From Nymphaea colorata (Eukaryota > Streptophyta > Magnoliopsida > Nymphaeales > Nymphaeaceae): a stretch of DNA of 47,364 nucleotides. The notes under the pieces are model-generated. The model worked only from the letters and a program-made list of their open reading frames with translations, was not told the DNA's origin and made no database searches. Below are positions 24,732 through 35,465 of this stretch, in pieces; positions within the stretch are counted from its first letter, which is position 1; each line of letters opens with the position of its first letter. The stretch is from the NCBI RefSeq assembly GCF_008831285.2, contig NW_022204749.1, positions 1 to 47,364 on the forward strand, read 5' to 3'. The translations under genes were made by a program, and so were the position numbers.

Positions 24732-25109
24732 CGATTTATATTTTTCGTAATATTCAGTACAAATTAACCTATCTCAACAAATTCATTCAAAATGTGTTCA
24801 GATAGATAAGGATTGCAGAAAAGTTATTTTAATTGATATTGATCCGATGAAGAGGACAATCTGATGAGGAAACTTCTTTCGAATTGTTGATGGATTACAT
24901 TCGCTAACTTGTTTTGCTTATTTATAGTTTAAAGTTAGATTTCAAGTTGACCCTTATAATCTGTTCAAGATGGAGCTAATTTTCGCTTAAAAGTGGGTAA
25001 TTTAATCAGCGTATTTTGATGAATCGTCTGAATGATTGCGATTTCTTCTTGAATCATTTTCATGAGCTAGCTTTCATTTGCCTGATGAGAAAGATATAAC
25101 TTTGCTTAA
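24732..25109. other. A/T-rich spacer before MDH pair
   Basis: 378 bp between the kinesin stop and the first malate dehydrogenase. No repeat or recognised motif. A 32-codon minus-strand frame starting MKMIQEEIAIIQ and a 21-codon plus-strand frame are present but too short to call. The spacer presumably carries the kinesin 3' end and the MDH promoter. Confidence 0.5.
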
Positions 25110-26094
25110 ATGAGTCAGGAATCCTTAACTATCTGCGTTACAGGCGCTGCCGGCCAAATAGCCTACTCCTTCATCCCCCAACTTGCCAGCGGGGTCTGCT
25201 TCCCAGGCATCCCCCTCCACCTACGCCTCCTCGACATCACTCCCGCCCTCGACATCCTCAAGGGAGTCTCCTTCGAACTCGAAGACTGCAGTTACGAACT
25301 TGTCCGATCAGTAAAACTCCCATCATATAGGTCCGCTACGGAGACAAGCCATAGGAGATGTTTAAAGATGCAGACATCATAGTATTTTTGGGAGGCTTCC
25401 CCCGCAAGCCAGGCATGTAGCGCAAGGACCTGCTGCAGATCAACAAGAAGATCTTCATGGAGCAGGGAAAAGCCCTGAGTCAGGCAAAACCTGATGTAAA
25501 GTGTCTTGTGATTGCCAACCCTGCCAACACCAATGCTTATATTCTCAGCCATTTCGCACCAGGAGTAAAAAAGAAAACATCACCTGCCTCAGCAGATTGG
25601 ATCATAATCGCGCCGTCGGCCAGATCATCACCAAAACTGGCTGCCAACTCAGCGATATCCAAGGAGTATACATATTCGGCAATCATTCCCTCACCCAATA
25701 CCCCTCCATCAACAACATTACAGTCAAAGAAAAACCCATTTCGGAATATGCTGATAGAGAATGGCTGGAAAAATCATACATCCCTCGTGTACAGAAGCGA
25801 GGAGGCGAGATATTGCAAATAAGAGGAGGAAGTTCTGTCTTTTCTGCTGCTAAGGGTGTGCTTGACCACTTGAAGGATTGGTACAACGGATCCGATCGAA
25901 TTGTATCGATGGGTGTTGTGAGCGAGGGAGATTACGGCATTCCTAAAGGCATTTGGAGCAGTTTCCCAGTAAGATGCAAAAATTTTACTTATGAAATCAT
26001 CAAAGATTTCCCTATTTCTGAGTTTTGTAAAGCAAAAATCGCAGAAACTGTCAAGGAATTGCAATAGGAAATCCAAGGCGCTGAGATTGAATGA
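25110..26094 (+). CDS. MDH1: Malate dehydrogenase, cytosolic type, copy 1
   Basis: Interconverts malate and oxaloacetate with NAD(H). The NAD-binding loop is [18 protein letters not shown] 20-nt intron (25311-25330) joins ELVRS to VRYGDKPEE. The active-site loop is [15 protein letters not shown], then [11 protein letters not shown], the substrate Arg in LSRLDHNRA, and the catalytic His in [11 protein letters not shown]. The C-terminal part, [20 protein letters not shown] and [14 protein letters not shown], matches the NADP/cytosolic branch. Three UAG codons (KPEE, GMER, LQEE) sit where the tandem copy has GAA or GAG, direct support for UAR=Glu. One missing base occurs in an A-run near 25570. 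About 320 residues; UGA 26092-26094. Confidence 0.95.
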
Positions 26095-26337
26095 TCGAAT
26101 TATTTAATACAGGATATTATTAAAAACAACTAAAATCTCTTATTTATTATTGGATTTTCTTCACTTTAGAGCAAAGACCTAGAGGCTTCAACAGAAAGCT
26201 AATTTGCAAATTTAGGCTTCATTTTAATATTGATCGGGTGTTATCAATTTAATGTTATCTTTAAGTTCCAACACATGTCCTATTGATAATTAGTCGAAGC
26301 CATATTAATTTGATTATTACATCATAGTTCATTAGAT

Positions 26338-27326
26338 ATGTAGGGAAAAACCTTTACCGTCTGTGTGACCGGAGCAGCTGGCCAGATCGCCTACTCTTTC
26401 CTCCCCCAACTCTGCAAGGGTGCCATCTTCCCCGGAGTTTCCATCAATCTCAGACTCCTGGACATCACCCCCGTTCTGAATGTCATGAAGGGCGTGGCCC
26501 TTGAGCTCGAAGATTGCAGCTTCCCCCTCCTGAAATCGGTACCTGATTGCTTAGATAGGTGACCTATGGTGACAAGCCAGAGGAACAGTTCAAGAACGCC
26601 GATGTGATCGTGTTCATCGGAGGATTCCCCAGAAAGCCAGGAATGGAAAGGAAGGATCTTATGCATCAAAACAAACTGATCTTTGTGGAACAATCCAAGG
26701 CCTTGAAGGTGGCAAGCCCCGATGTCAAGTGCGTTGTGGTTGCCAATCCCGCCAACTCTAACACCGTGATGCTCAGCCACTTCGCTCCCCACGTCAAGAA
26801 GGAGAACATCACCTGCCTCACCAGGCTCGACCACAACCGCGCCATCGCCCAAATCGCCGGCAAGACTGGAGCCAAGGAGACCGAAATCGAAGGAGTCTAT
26901 ATCTTCGGAAACCACTCCCTCACCCAATACCCCTGCATTAACAACATCAAGGTCAAGGGAAAACCCATCTCTGACTACGCTGATAAAGAATGGCTCACCA
27001 AGACCTACATCCCCAAGGTCCAGAAGAGAGGAGGAGAGATCCTGTCCGTCAGAGGAGGAAGCTCAGTCTTCTCCGCTGCCAACGCCGTCATTGACCACCT
27101 CAGAGATTGGTATCTTGGCTCTGACAGAGTCACCTCTATGGGTATCGTCTCTGAAGGAGATTACGGAATCCCCAAGGGACTCTGGACCAGTCTGCCAGTG
27201 CGCTGCAAGGGCAACTTCAAGTACGAGATCGTGAGAGATGTTCCTCTTTCTGATTTCTGCAAGGGAAAGATTGCGGAGACTGTGAAGGAGCTTGAAGAGG
27301 AGTATTACTTCTACTTCCAGAAATGA
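26338..27326 (+). CDS. MDH1: Malate dehydrogenase, cytosolic type, copy 2
   Basis: Tandem paralogue of the gene just upstream, same orientation, 243 bp apart. It starts [20 protein letters not shown] (codon 2 is UAG). Its 20-nt intron (26539-26558) is at the same place as in copy 1, before VTYGDKPEEQF. Conserved motifs: [52 protein letters not shown]. No frameshift. Codon use is much more biased (AAG, AAC, ATC, GAG), GC is higher, and UAR occurs only at codon 2, which suggests high expression; copy 1 uses UAR freely. The intron position shows the duplication followed intron gain. Copy 2 ends in EEYYFYFQK, copy 1 in EIQGAEIE. Confidence 0.97.
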
Positions 27327-27406
27327 TTCATTCGCAAGCAGATCTCAGCAAATATCATAATAATCTATTTGATTCAAAGGTTAGGTATCAATTGGCGTTT
27401 TTTTCC

Positions 27407-27717
27407 TCATTTTTTATCGTGGATCAAACGAGCAAGTTGTGATATTGTTTCTTTATCAGGTTTTCCTTTTTCAAGGCCACTGTATACACCTATCCAATTT
27501 TTATCATCAGTGCAGACGCTCACTTAAAATTTGCCAGTTCCTAAATAGGTTTTGTTTTACTTAGTTGGGTCTTTATGCCTTGGATCAAGATATCCTTCTC
27601 ATTTCCTTTTAGCTAGCGCTCCAATCTTTCATACTCCTTTTCGTAATCACATCGCGAACAGAATTAGACTCTAACGTACTTTACAGTATATCTCAAAATT
27701 TTGGTAAGGATCATCAT
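27407..27717 (-). CDS. SelW-like (Rdx family) thioredoxin-fold protein
   Basis: About 102 residues. VRVEFCSRCDYEKEYERLER has the CxxC redox motif at the end of the first strand as in selenoprotein W; ILIQGIKTQ, then GTGKFEVSVC, WIGVYSGLEKGKPDKETISQ and LARLIHDKK follow the Rdx pattern (F-E-V ... G ... D ... L.LI). The usual CxxU is CxxC here, so this is a Cys homologue with no need for UGA recoding. One missing base near 27540. The first residues, MMILTKILRYTVKY, are somewhat unusual. UGA at 27407-27409. It converges on MDH copy 2 with 80 bp between stops. Confidence 0.7.
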
Positions 27718-27757
27718 TAAATTATAATAAATAATTTATCTTATCATCGATATAAGG

Positions 27758-29354
27758 TCACCTTTTGATAGTTTTTCTTGATTTTATCTTACTAATCTTC
27801 TATTTACTGTTTCTCAAGGTATTTTTAGATTCATTACCGCTTTTATCTTTTGTCGTTGAGCTGGTGGATCGAATGGAACTCTTTCTTTGTGGTGCTGGCT
27901 CTTCATTTTATCTTTTTGAAAGCCATTTCAAAATATTTTTCAGCTATATCGTCTTTATTATGGATTCCCAGCACCTATTTTTATGGTTTACGCTTTTTTG
28001 GCTCATTTGGCTTTTCATTATAGTAATGATCTATTTTTATGGCGCAGTTTATATTGGTCTTATTGTTATTTTTACCTCCTCTTTCGCAGTTTCTTTTAGA
28101 GTCTATTGAAATCTTCTTGGCGTTGGAGTGACTTATAGTTAAAGACTTTGCTTTTTAGTAAGACTTTTGATGTCTTTTTGGTTTGACTTGAGCAAGGCAC
28201 AACATCTTTAGTTTTAAACTTTGCTCTTTCAAACGCTAGCTTCTACGCTTTTCTTGCTAGACTGTATTGACTGATTCTTGCTGAAGGTTAAAAGATGATT
28301 ATAAGATCGAATCTCTTCTGATTGTGGATAAGAGATCCTTATAAGTGAAATCTGATTAAGGAGTATTTTAAAGGTTTGGGAAGGGTCCATAGTTCTTGAG
28401 ATAGTTTTATTTGATGTGTTGTACGTAAGGAGATTAGAAAGGGACATAGATAAGGTAAAATAGAATGGCAAGGGCGTGATAATGCTTTGCTTAGCTCAAT
28501 TTTTATTAGCTTTCAAATCTAACTTCTGTTGCCAAGCTGAACAAAGCCATGGACATTAAAATGAAGTTTAAATGATGCTTCTTGTACGTATCTCCACTTT
28601 TTGGAGGTTTGAAATGTCTGTAGCTCAATGTCATGACATTTCCAATCGAAAATGTCTTTAGCTATGTCTGGATTACTGATTTTTTATTTGACGAGATTTC
28701 GCCTTTCCAAAGATTCTAGCAAAGGATAATGAAGTTAGATGTATGGTCTCTATCATTTAAGTAGCTTTCCCAATGGTCAAGCAAGTACTTCAGTATATTT
28801 CTCTTTATTTAATATTCGTGAATCTCGTTATTTCTCACCTTTTTGATCCATTAGGATTGCCTAAGCAAGGTGGCAATAATACGAAGGCCCTTCTTGGCAG
28901 CAGATTGGGCATTTTTATGTTTTCTCAGCTGAGAATTAATGGCACAATATTGAAGATAATATTCTGCTAGTTGCGTATGGGACTGAACTTCCTCTTCAGA
29001 AAGGGAAATAGAAGTAGGGGTATCTTAAACAGTGATCCTTGAGTTAGTCTTTGAGGAGTTGGTGATTTAAAAATTGTAAATAAGGCCTTCGAGGTAATTA
29101 GATGCTGTGTTTAAGTCCCATTTTATTTGGCTCAAACTGACGATGTTATGCAAAATGGCAACAATCAGTTCTCTCCTTATATTACGGCAACTTTCAGCTG
29201 CATACTATAATAGTTGTTCTCCTTATTTAAGTTTCATGATGGCAACATCATATTACTTTTTTTGAGAGAGGGCATGAGCGGCTTCATTAATTTTGGAGAT
29301 GGCTTCGGTGAGTTCTTAATGTTGTTATGCAATATTCGTATTGCAGGTTTGCAT
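27758..29354 (-). CDS. TPR-like helical protein with basic tail
   Basis: An almost unbroken frame of about 530 residues, dense in UAR=Glu. Helical pairs such as ELTEAISKINEAAHALSQKK, DVAIMKLKEGEQLLEYAAES, HTQLAEYYLQYCAINSQLRK and NAQSAAKKGLRIIATLLRQS have the small-residue and hydrophobic spacing of tetratricopeptide repeats. The middle contains HYHALAILFYLIYVPFE, and the last 150 residues are Lys/Ser-rich and probably disordered (STTKDKSGNESKNTLRNSKE), ending at UGA 27758-27760. One shift near 27880. Start MQTCNTNIAEQHEEL chosen as the first ATG of the open frame. No family name. It faces the TTLL gene across 342 bp. Confidence 0.65.
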
Positions 29355-29696
29355 CTTCGCTCTATTTCCAGTCAAATTAGATTTATATTTGCTTATAAGT
29401 GATGGAAGGGAATGGAAAATATATTTTTCTATAGAAAAATTCAGGAAAGTTATAAAGTTTATCTATGGATACGCTTGATTATGCTCTTTGGACTTTGTTC
29501 CCTATTATTGAATACCATAAAATCTTAACATCCAACCCAATAGATATTCTTCTCAATGCCATATCTAAAGTTAAAAACCATCAAAAATCTTTTATTTTAT
29601 TAAAACGAGTCGGTTTCATTTCTCGTGATTAATAAGTTGAAGTAAATTTAAGATGTGTTAGATAACTGATTATACCCAGTTATAAATAAAATAATT
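29355..29696. promoter_or_regulatory. Divergent promoter region, TPR-like / TTLL
   Basis: 342 bp of A/T-rich sequence between two divergent start codons. No coding character, repeat or RNA gene seen. By position it holds both promoters. Confidence 0.5.
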
Positions 29697-32037
29697 ATGC
29701 ACCACTAGCACCTCATACAATAAAAGCCCTCAAGCCCGACTCTGCATGAAAAAAACATCGCGATGCTGATCGACAGCCTCCGAGAGAAGGAATCAGGGCT
29801 TAGGAGGGATCAGATTATATCCTCAATCATTGATGAACCTCCAAAATCTTACCCCAAACTGCTCAATAAGGATTTTTTACTACGCTAAGCGCCTCTACAC
29901 GAGCGAGAAAGGAGCGCCAGCAAGATAGCATCGCAAAATATGATTGAAGGCAGAGCCAAGTATAATCAAAAAGGGTTTTTTAAAGCCCTCTAGTAAGAGC
30001 ACAGACTCATCAATCTTGAAAATATGCAAATGCTCGGCCTAACCATTCAAAAAGTTAGCTATGCCCAGAAAAACAAGAAGAATTCCTGCTTTGAGTTAGG
30101 CCCTGAACATGCAACTCTCGGACTAAGCCCAGAGGTTCTAAGCTTTCAAAACACATAAAAATGATGTCAAACCACAGTTTCGCTGACTCCAAATTCCAAT
30201 TCTTAGCACGCTCCAATCAAAACAGAGTAAAAAGTTCAAAACGCCCACAATCAATTAGAGTCCGTGAAAAATCATCACCAGAAAAAGATACGCGCAGAAG
30301 ATCAGTAAAACCAGTCAACTCTGAATATTCCAATCCCATATACGATGCAAGAATTTCTTCATATCGAGAATTATTGTTCCGAATGAATTGGAGTTATGGA
30401 AACTATTACGATATGTAGCAACCCGAAGAGATAGGAACCTTGAGAGATCGAAGGTTGAAGGCATGGATCGGAGGAGGAAATAACAGTCCGCTTGTGCGTT
30501 AGCTCATCAAGCGTCGTTTTTGGTGGCAAATCGTATAGTAAAGGAATTTAGATGTCAATTTCGTATGGACTCAGCTCAAGGTCAACGACTTTTACAAGAA
30601 GCAAGCCAGTGCTCCGTTTATTTCATGCAGGAACAGCGAAAACCCATGTAATCAATGAGCAAAGAACTAACTAAAGAAACCAATAAGTAGCTAACTCGCA
30701 GGTCCAAGCCCAAAAAATAATAAAAAAGTAAAGATGACTAATTTCTGTTTAAGATTATGCCCGAATTTTAGCGTCCTGAATTTTAAGGAGTCATTAAAAG
30801 TCTTAGAAACAAGTAACTTTGGTAAAGACAAAACATGCTAAAATTAAATGAACAAAAAGTGAACATTAAAAGATGCATAACCATTTAACTAACAATTTCT
30901 ATCTCGGCAATAAAAAAGCCTGTTTTATAACTTAAAAGAGTACTACTAACTTACGGGAGGCCAACTTTTCAAAGTAATCCCCTTAACGTTTCACATAAAA
31001 AAAGGCATCCGCGATCCTCAATATAAAAGATTTGTCGGCTATCATAAGAAGCGTCAATCAGTAATCCGGAACAAGAGAGGGATAAATAAAACGGCCTTCC
31101 AATCGGCCGACCCATGAGAAATATTTGGATTGTTAAACCAGGAGAGCTTACAAATCGAGGCAACGGAATCACCGTGATTGATTAAGTCTATTAATTAGAC
31201 GCAATCATGAAGAGTGAAGGGAAGCATGACAATGGAACCGAAAAAACCTTTATTGTTCAGCTCTATATCGATCGTCCCTTTTTATACAAAAGAAGAAAAT
31301 TCGATATTCGCCACTATATGATGATAAGCCAGCTCAACGGCGTCTTCAAAGCCTTCTGGTACAAGGAAGGATACATTCGAACCACTTCCTATGAGTTTGA
31401 TGTCTTCAATTTCGAAAGAGAAATTCACCTCACCAATGATGCTGTTCAAAAATATACACCTCTTTACGGAAGGTATGAGCCTGCCAACAAGATAAGCTAC
31501 GCAGAATTCCAAAAATATTTGGATACTAGTCACCCTAAGGAGAATCTAAACTTCGAAGAAAGGATCTTACCGAGGATGAAGGCAATTTGCTTAGACGCTG
31601 TAAAGAGTGCCTTTGTCAAACTTTCGCCCTAAAGACTAAAGCACAACTTTTAAATATTTGGTCTGGACTTCATGATTGATAGCTAATTCAATCCCTGGCT
31701 CATCGAAATCAACACAAATCCTTGCCTTGAGTTGGCTTGCCCTCTATTGAGCCGTATTATTCCTCAAATGCTTGACCAAGCATTGCGACTAACTCTTGAT
31801 GTAATCTATCCTCCACCTTGCCACTACCCAAACACAGCAAAGCATTTAGTCCCCGATGCCTCTCTCTAATCACTACGATTCGAACTCATTTTTGATGAAA
31901 GAATTGATGGACCCGACTTGAGAAATCTTTACAAAAAATGTAAAAACAACCTTCTTGATGAGATTGGAAACATCTCTGACGATGAAGTTTACCAAGATTG
32001 CGGACCAAGTAATGTTCAGCTTGATGAGATTCTATGA
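29697..32037 (+). CDS. Tubulin-tyrosine-ligase-like (TTLL) enzyme
   Basis: An ATP-grasp enzyme that adds glutamate or glycine chains to tubulin. A polar N-terminus of about 220 residues precedes the TTL module: RRFWWQIVEERNLDVNFVWT, MHNHLTNNFYLGNKKA, PLTFHIKKGIRDPQYKRFVG, then the ATP-binding NIWIVKPGELTNRGNGITVI, VQLYIDRPFLYKRRKFDIRH, the LTNDAVQK loop, and FGLDFMIDSEFNPWLIEINT carrying the metal-binding Glu/Asn. UGA at 32035-32037. About 760 residues. Shifts occur near 30160, 30650, 30750, 30890, 30990 and 31110. The layout fits the TTLL3/8/10 glycylase or a glutamylase subgroup; I cannot decide which. A ciliary role is likely, as axonemal tubulin is the main substrate in ciliates. Confidence 0.93.
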
Positions 32038-32179
32038 TACTTTTATTTTTCCAGTTTTTGATATTCTAATAAAGGAATGAATTATGATCGTAAATGCATT
32101 AAATCATTTTAAATGTTGCAGATAACCTTGGGACGGCAGTTGCTTCTTGGATACTGATTTAAGCCTTGTAATTCTTTTT

Positions 32180-33170
32180 TCAGTTTTCGGAGTCACACAA
32201 CTTTGGGCACTAGAGTGAATATTCGAGCAATGAGTGCAAATACGCTGATTCTAACCGTCGACGCTTGACCTTTCCACGTAGATAATCCTTGATCCTGAGT
32301 CCTATCGGTTGGTTCCTTTTTTAACTGGAGTATTTTGGTATTAAAATTTCAGATTTTCCTTTTTTGAAGTTCATTCCTTGTGAGTCCAACATATTTGATA
32401 TTTTCTGAGTTCCCTTACGGGCTTTTGGTGATTTTGATGTACTATGGCTATCTGAGAGGGCTTTCACTTCTTTTGACATTGATCCGGCATGGGATGATTT
32501 CACCATTCAGTAAAAGTCTCCTACCATTTTCAACATCATATTAAAACCTAGTAATTGATCCACTCCTGCTTCTAGAGCCCTCCAATCTCCTACTGTCAGA
32601 GTTCGCTATGTGTATATTGCTTCGCTTAGGTTCATACCTGACAGTTTCTTATTTAGTTTCAGTCTCCGTTATTTTGATATATGTGTAGGAGGAAGGTTCT
32701 AATCTTCCAGGAGAGCGTGATATTTTGGTTATCTTCGAGAATGCATAGGTCTTGATAGAATCAAAGGTGAAGACTATGTGCTGATGCTCGATTCTTTTCT
32801 TCATTTTTTTGATAGGCATTTCCATCTTTTTTGCTGCCTGGATGTAAGGTAACGCTTTGAGATTGAGGAACGCCCAAATCTTCATCTATATAAGCTTGGT
32901 TTCCAGCTTTTTGAACATGGCGTGAAGTTGCTCATCACTAAAAATGAGCCTATCGTATTTTGACACAGTGCGCTCGGAAGATTCGCTCTCATCAGGAAAC
33001 AAAAAGAATTGCTTTACCAGTTGAAAACAATAGCTTTTCCGCTTGATTGCCAAACAGGAGAGCATACTTAAGATCGGGAGGGCATTTTTTGGATCGTACT
33101 TCTTCGGTGATTTCAGCTGTCTTTTCATAATAGTATTAAAGTGATAATATTTGACTAAACAGTCGATCAT
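32180..33170 (-). CDS. Unknown basic protein, about 330 residues
   Basis: No family recognised. Open from MIDCLVKYYHF (33170; a second ATG at 33128 gives MKRQLKSPKKYDPKNALPIL and may be the true start, since the first codons are A/T-rich). Ordered N-terminal part: LSMLSCLAIKRKSYCFQLVK, FSDEQLHAMFKKLETKLIEM, KIWAFLNLKALPYIQAAKKM. Then a Ser/Arg/Lys-rich region with many UAR=Glu codons (RRLEGSRSRSGSITRFEYD). After one shift near 32345 the C-terminus reads GLRIKDYLRGKVKRRRLESA, UGA at 32180-32182. No signal peptide or membrane segment. Confidence 0.6.
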
Positions 33171-33202
33171 ATAAGGATTAATAAAAACTGATCAAAATAG
33201 GA

Positions 33203-35152
33203 TCATTGGCAGATGCCGTTCGACAGCCTTTTACCATTGCCGCACTTCGCACACTCGTCTGTGATGTAGTTGAGGCAAGATGGGTCGTAAGGCTGGCAGC
33301 GACCAAAGAAGTTACGGTAACCTTAGTTGCAAATATTGCAGTTTTGCTGAACAGGGTCCTGCTGTTGGCAATTCGAATAGTCAATTTCCATGATGTAAAA
33401 ATTGATGATGGAAAGGGACTTGAGTTGGATGTTGGATGTGTCTGGCCAGTATGTCAGGATTGATGTGAAAGTTCCGAAATTGGTGGAGTAGAGTATCTGG
33501 TAATCCAAAGAATTGTCACCGTATGAATTGTAAAGCCTAAACCCTGCAACAATTTGTGATCCTTGAAGATAGTTTCCATAGCTGCCCATAAGGTATTACT
33601 GAATGTTGGGCAAATATGCATCCTTTCCAGTGATGATGAAATATTTTGAGAATGCTTTGTAGCTAGGAGTGATATTATACAAGGCGTCTCTTCCACCGAT
33701 CCAGCATTGGTAGGGCTATGGCGAAGATCCTTGAGGTTTAATAACTGGAGGATCAACTTTCGTTGATGTATAAATTGGAGGTGCTACAGGTGCCACAGGT
33801 GCCACGGGTGCAGGTGTTGGCTAAACTGGTTTTTGTTTAGGAGGAGCATCAGATTTAGTTCCTTGTGATGTGGCCACTGGAGGTAAAAAGACGTCATTAG
33901 GATTGCTTTGGGAAACTGGAGCATAAAACTAAGGATTTAATGGTTTTTGAGGGGTGCTTGGCTTGACTTCAGGCTAAGCAGGCTTAGGTTGAGGATTTTT
34001 GGAGGATTTGATACTTGGTTGGCTTGAGATTGAGTATTCGATGTGGGGATAGAAGTGGAAGGCTTTGGTGTGGGTTGAGAAGCGACCGGCTGTGATGATG
34101 AACTAGAAGTAGCTGGTTTGGGAGGAGGATTAGGTGGTGGGGTTGTTTGGGTTTGCTGAGAGTTTGAGCTTGAAGTCGTTGAAGGAGGAGTGCTTGGCAC
34201 TGATGGAGTAATAACCACAAGTTTAGCAATATCAATCACTGGAGGCAGAGATGTATCAGTAGGTCCTGGTCCGAAGGTAGGGAAGTTATTGCTTGAGCTG
34301 GATGAAGATGAAGAGGGATTAGATGTGGATTTACCCTGGGAAGTTGGGGGAGGAGTAGGGGCGACAGGTGGTGCCACGTTTGATGTAGTTTGAGAATTTC
34401 TAGAGTTGCTGTAGCTGGATGAAGATTGGAGCTTGTGGCTGGCTTTGGAGCAGTCTGTGTGGTTACTGGAGGGGTTGGAGGAGCTGGAGTGAATGCGGGA
34501 GTAGGTGTTGGCAAAGGTGGAGAAGTTTGTGTTGATAAAGAAGGAGAAGAGGTTGTTGAGGATGAGCTGCTGGGAGGCTTTACTGATGTAGTTCTGGGAG
34601 TTGTCTGCGTTTGAGTTTGGGCTGGAGGAGGAGTGGGCGGAACAGCTGGAGCAGGATTTGGATTGGCTGGTATATTATTAGAATTGGTTTGTAAGCTATT
34701 AGTCGGTTTAGCATTGGATTGCGTATTAGTTGGCGTTTTATCAGTATCAGCTTTTTTGCCAACTGAAGAATCCGAAGAAGCTGATCCTCCCGTGCTTGCT
34801 TTTGTTGGCTTTGAATCAGTTGTTTGAGTATTTTGGGTTGGCGAAACCGCTGGTGGGGGCGTTTGGGATTGACTCGATGTTGAAGAACCAGGACTTGAGC
34901 TCCCTGCATTGCTTATTGGGGTGGCTGTGGGTTAGGGTGAAGATGTAGGGGGGTTCAGAGTGGATAGATTATGAGCGAGGTCCTCATAGGTGAGATTGAG
35001 GGAGTTAAGAAGCTCAGTGAGATCCATGAGTTCAAACGGCGGTGGATCCACGACTGCTCCCAGCGCCGAGGAGTCAGCTTTAGTATTATCTGCGTTGATT
35101 GCGATTGCGAGGAGGAAGATGATGAGCAGAGTTATGTTTGACTGATTTTCAT
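33203..35152 (-). CDS. Secreted Pro/Ser/Thr-rich protein, Cys-rich end
   Basis: About 640 residues, predicted extracellular. After MKISQ the hydrophobic stretch TLLIIFLLAIAINA acts as signal peptide. Residues 50-400 are low-complexity Pro/Ser/Thr/Gln (for example PSSSSSTTSSPSLSTQTSPP), a mucin-like stalk. The C-terminal 130 residues are ordered: PYQCWIGGRDALYNITPSY, GSYGNYLQGSQIVAGFRLYN, LDYQILYSTNFGTFTSILTY, and the last 50 are Cys-rich (NCQQQDPVQQNCNICN, GRCQPYDPSCLNYI, DECAKCGNGKRLSNGICQ), as in EGF- or furin-like repeats. Shifts are needed near 35135, 34400, 33960 and 33600. Possibly a loricate/stalk or cell-surface component, given peritrich biology; that is a guess. Confidence 0.75.
33780..33814. 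repeat. 9-bp tandem repeat encoding Ala-Pro-Val
   Basis: About four copies of a 9-bp unit (ggtgccaca with small variations) lie inside the secreted protein gene and encode a run of Ala-Pro-Val on the minus strand. Confidence 0.7.
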
Positions 35153-35465
35153 GTATATAATTACCATTATTTTTCAGCGATCAGCATATCTCTTACAATT
35201 CGAATAGTTATCCACAGGATTATCGGGGGATCTAATTAGCTTTTCCAAAGAAATTTGCACTCATATGAAGAATGCATATGAATATCATATAAAAAATATG
35301 ATAAAAAAAATGAGGCCAATCATTTGAATAATAATTATTGAATCTTTCCATATTTTCGAGTAATTATGTAAGGGATATTTTTTAAGGTGAGTTTCCCACT
35401 AAATGTGAGATCGATAATTTAAATTAATTAAATGTAGCAATCCGATTTATTTAATATTTTAATTT
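35153..35465. promoter_or_regulatory. Divergent promoter region, secreted / caprin-like
   Basis: 313 bp, strongly A/T-rich, between two divergent start codons. A short inverted motif (cattcttcatatg / catatgaatatcatat) occurs near 35263-35292. No gene seen. Confidence 0.45.

Noticed and set aside
24800-25100. Short minus-strand frame MKMIQEEIAIIQ... in the spacer before MDH
   Set aside because: Only 32 codons, no supporting context; chance is likely when only UGA is a stop.
27765-28109. 114-codon hydrophobic plus-strand frame looking like a membrane protein
   Set aside because: It is the antisense of the Lys/Asn-rich end of the TPR-like gene, has no ATG, and its hydrophobicity is a by-product of A/T-rich complementary codons.
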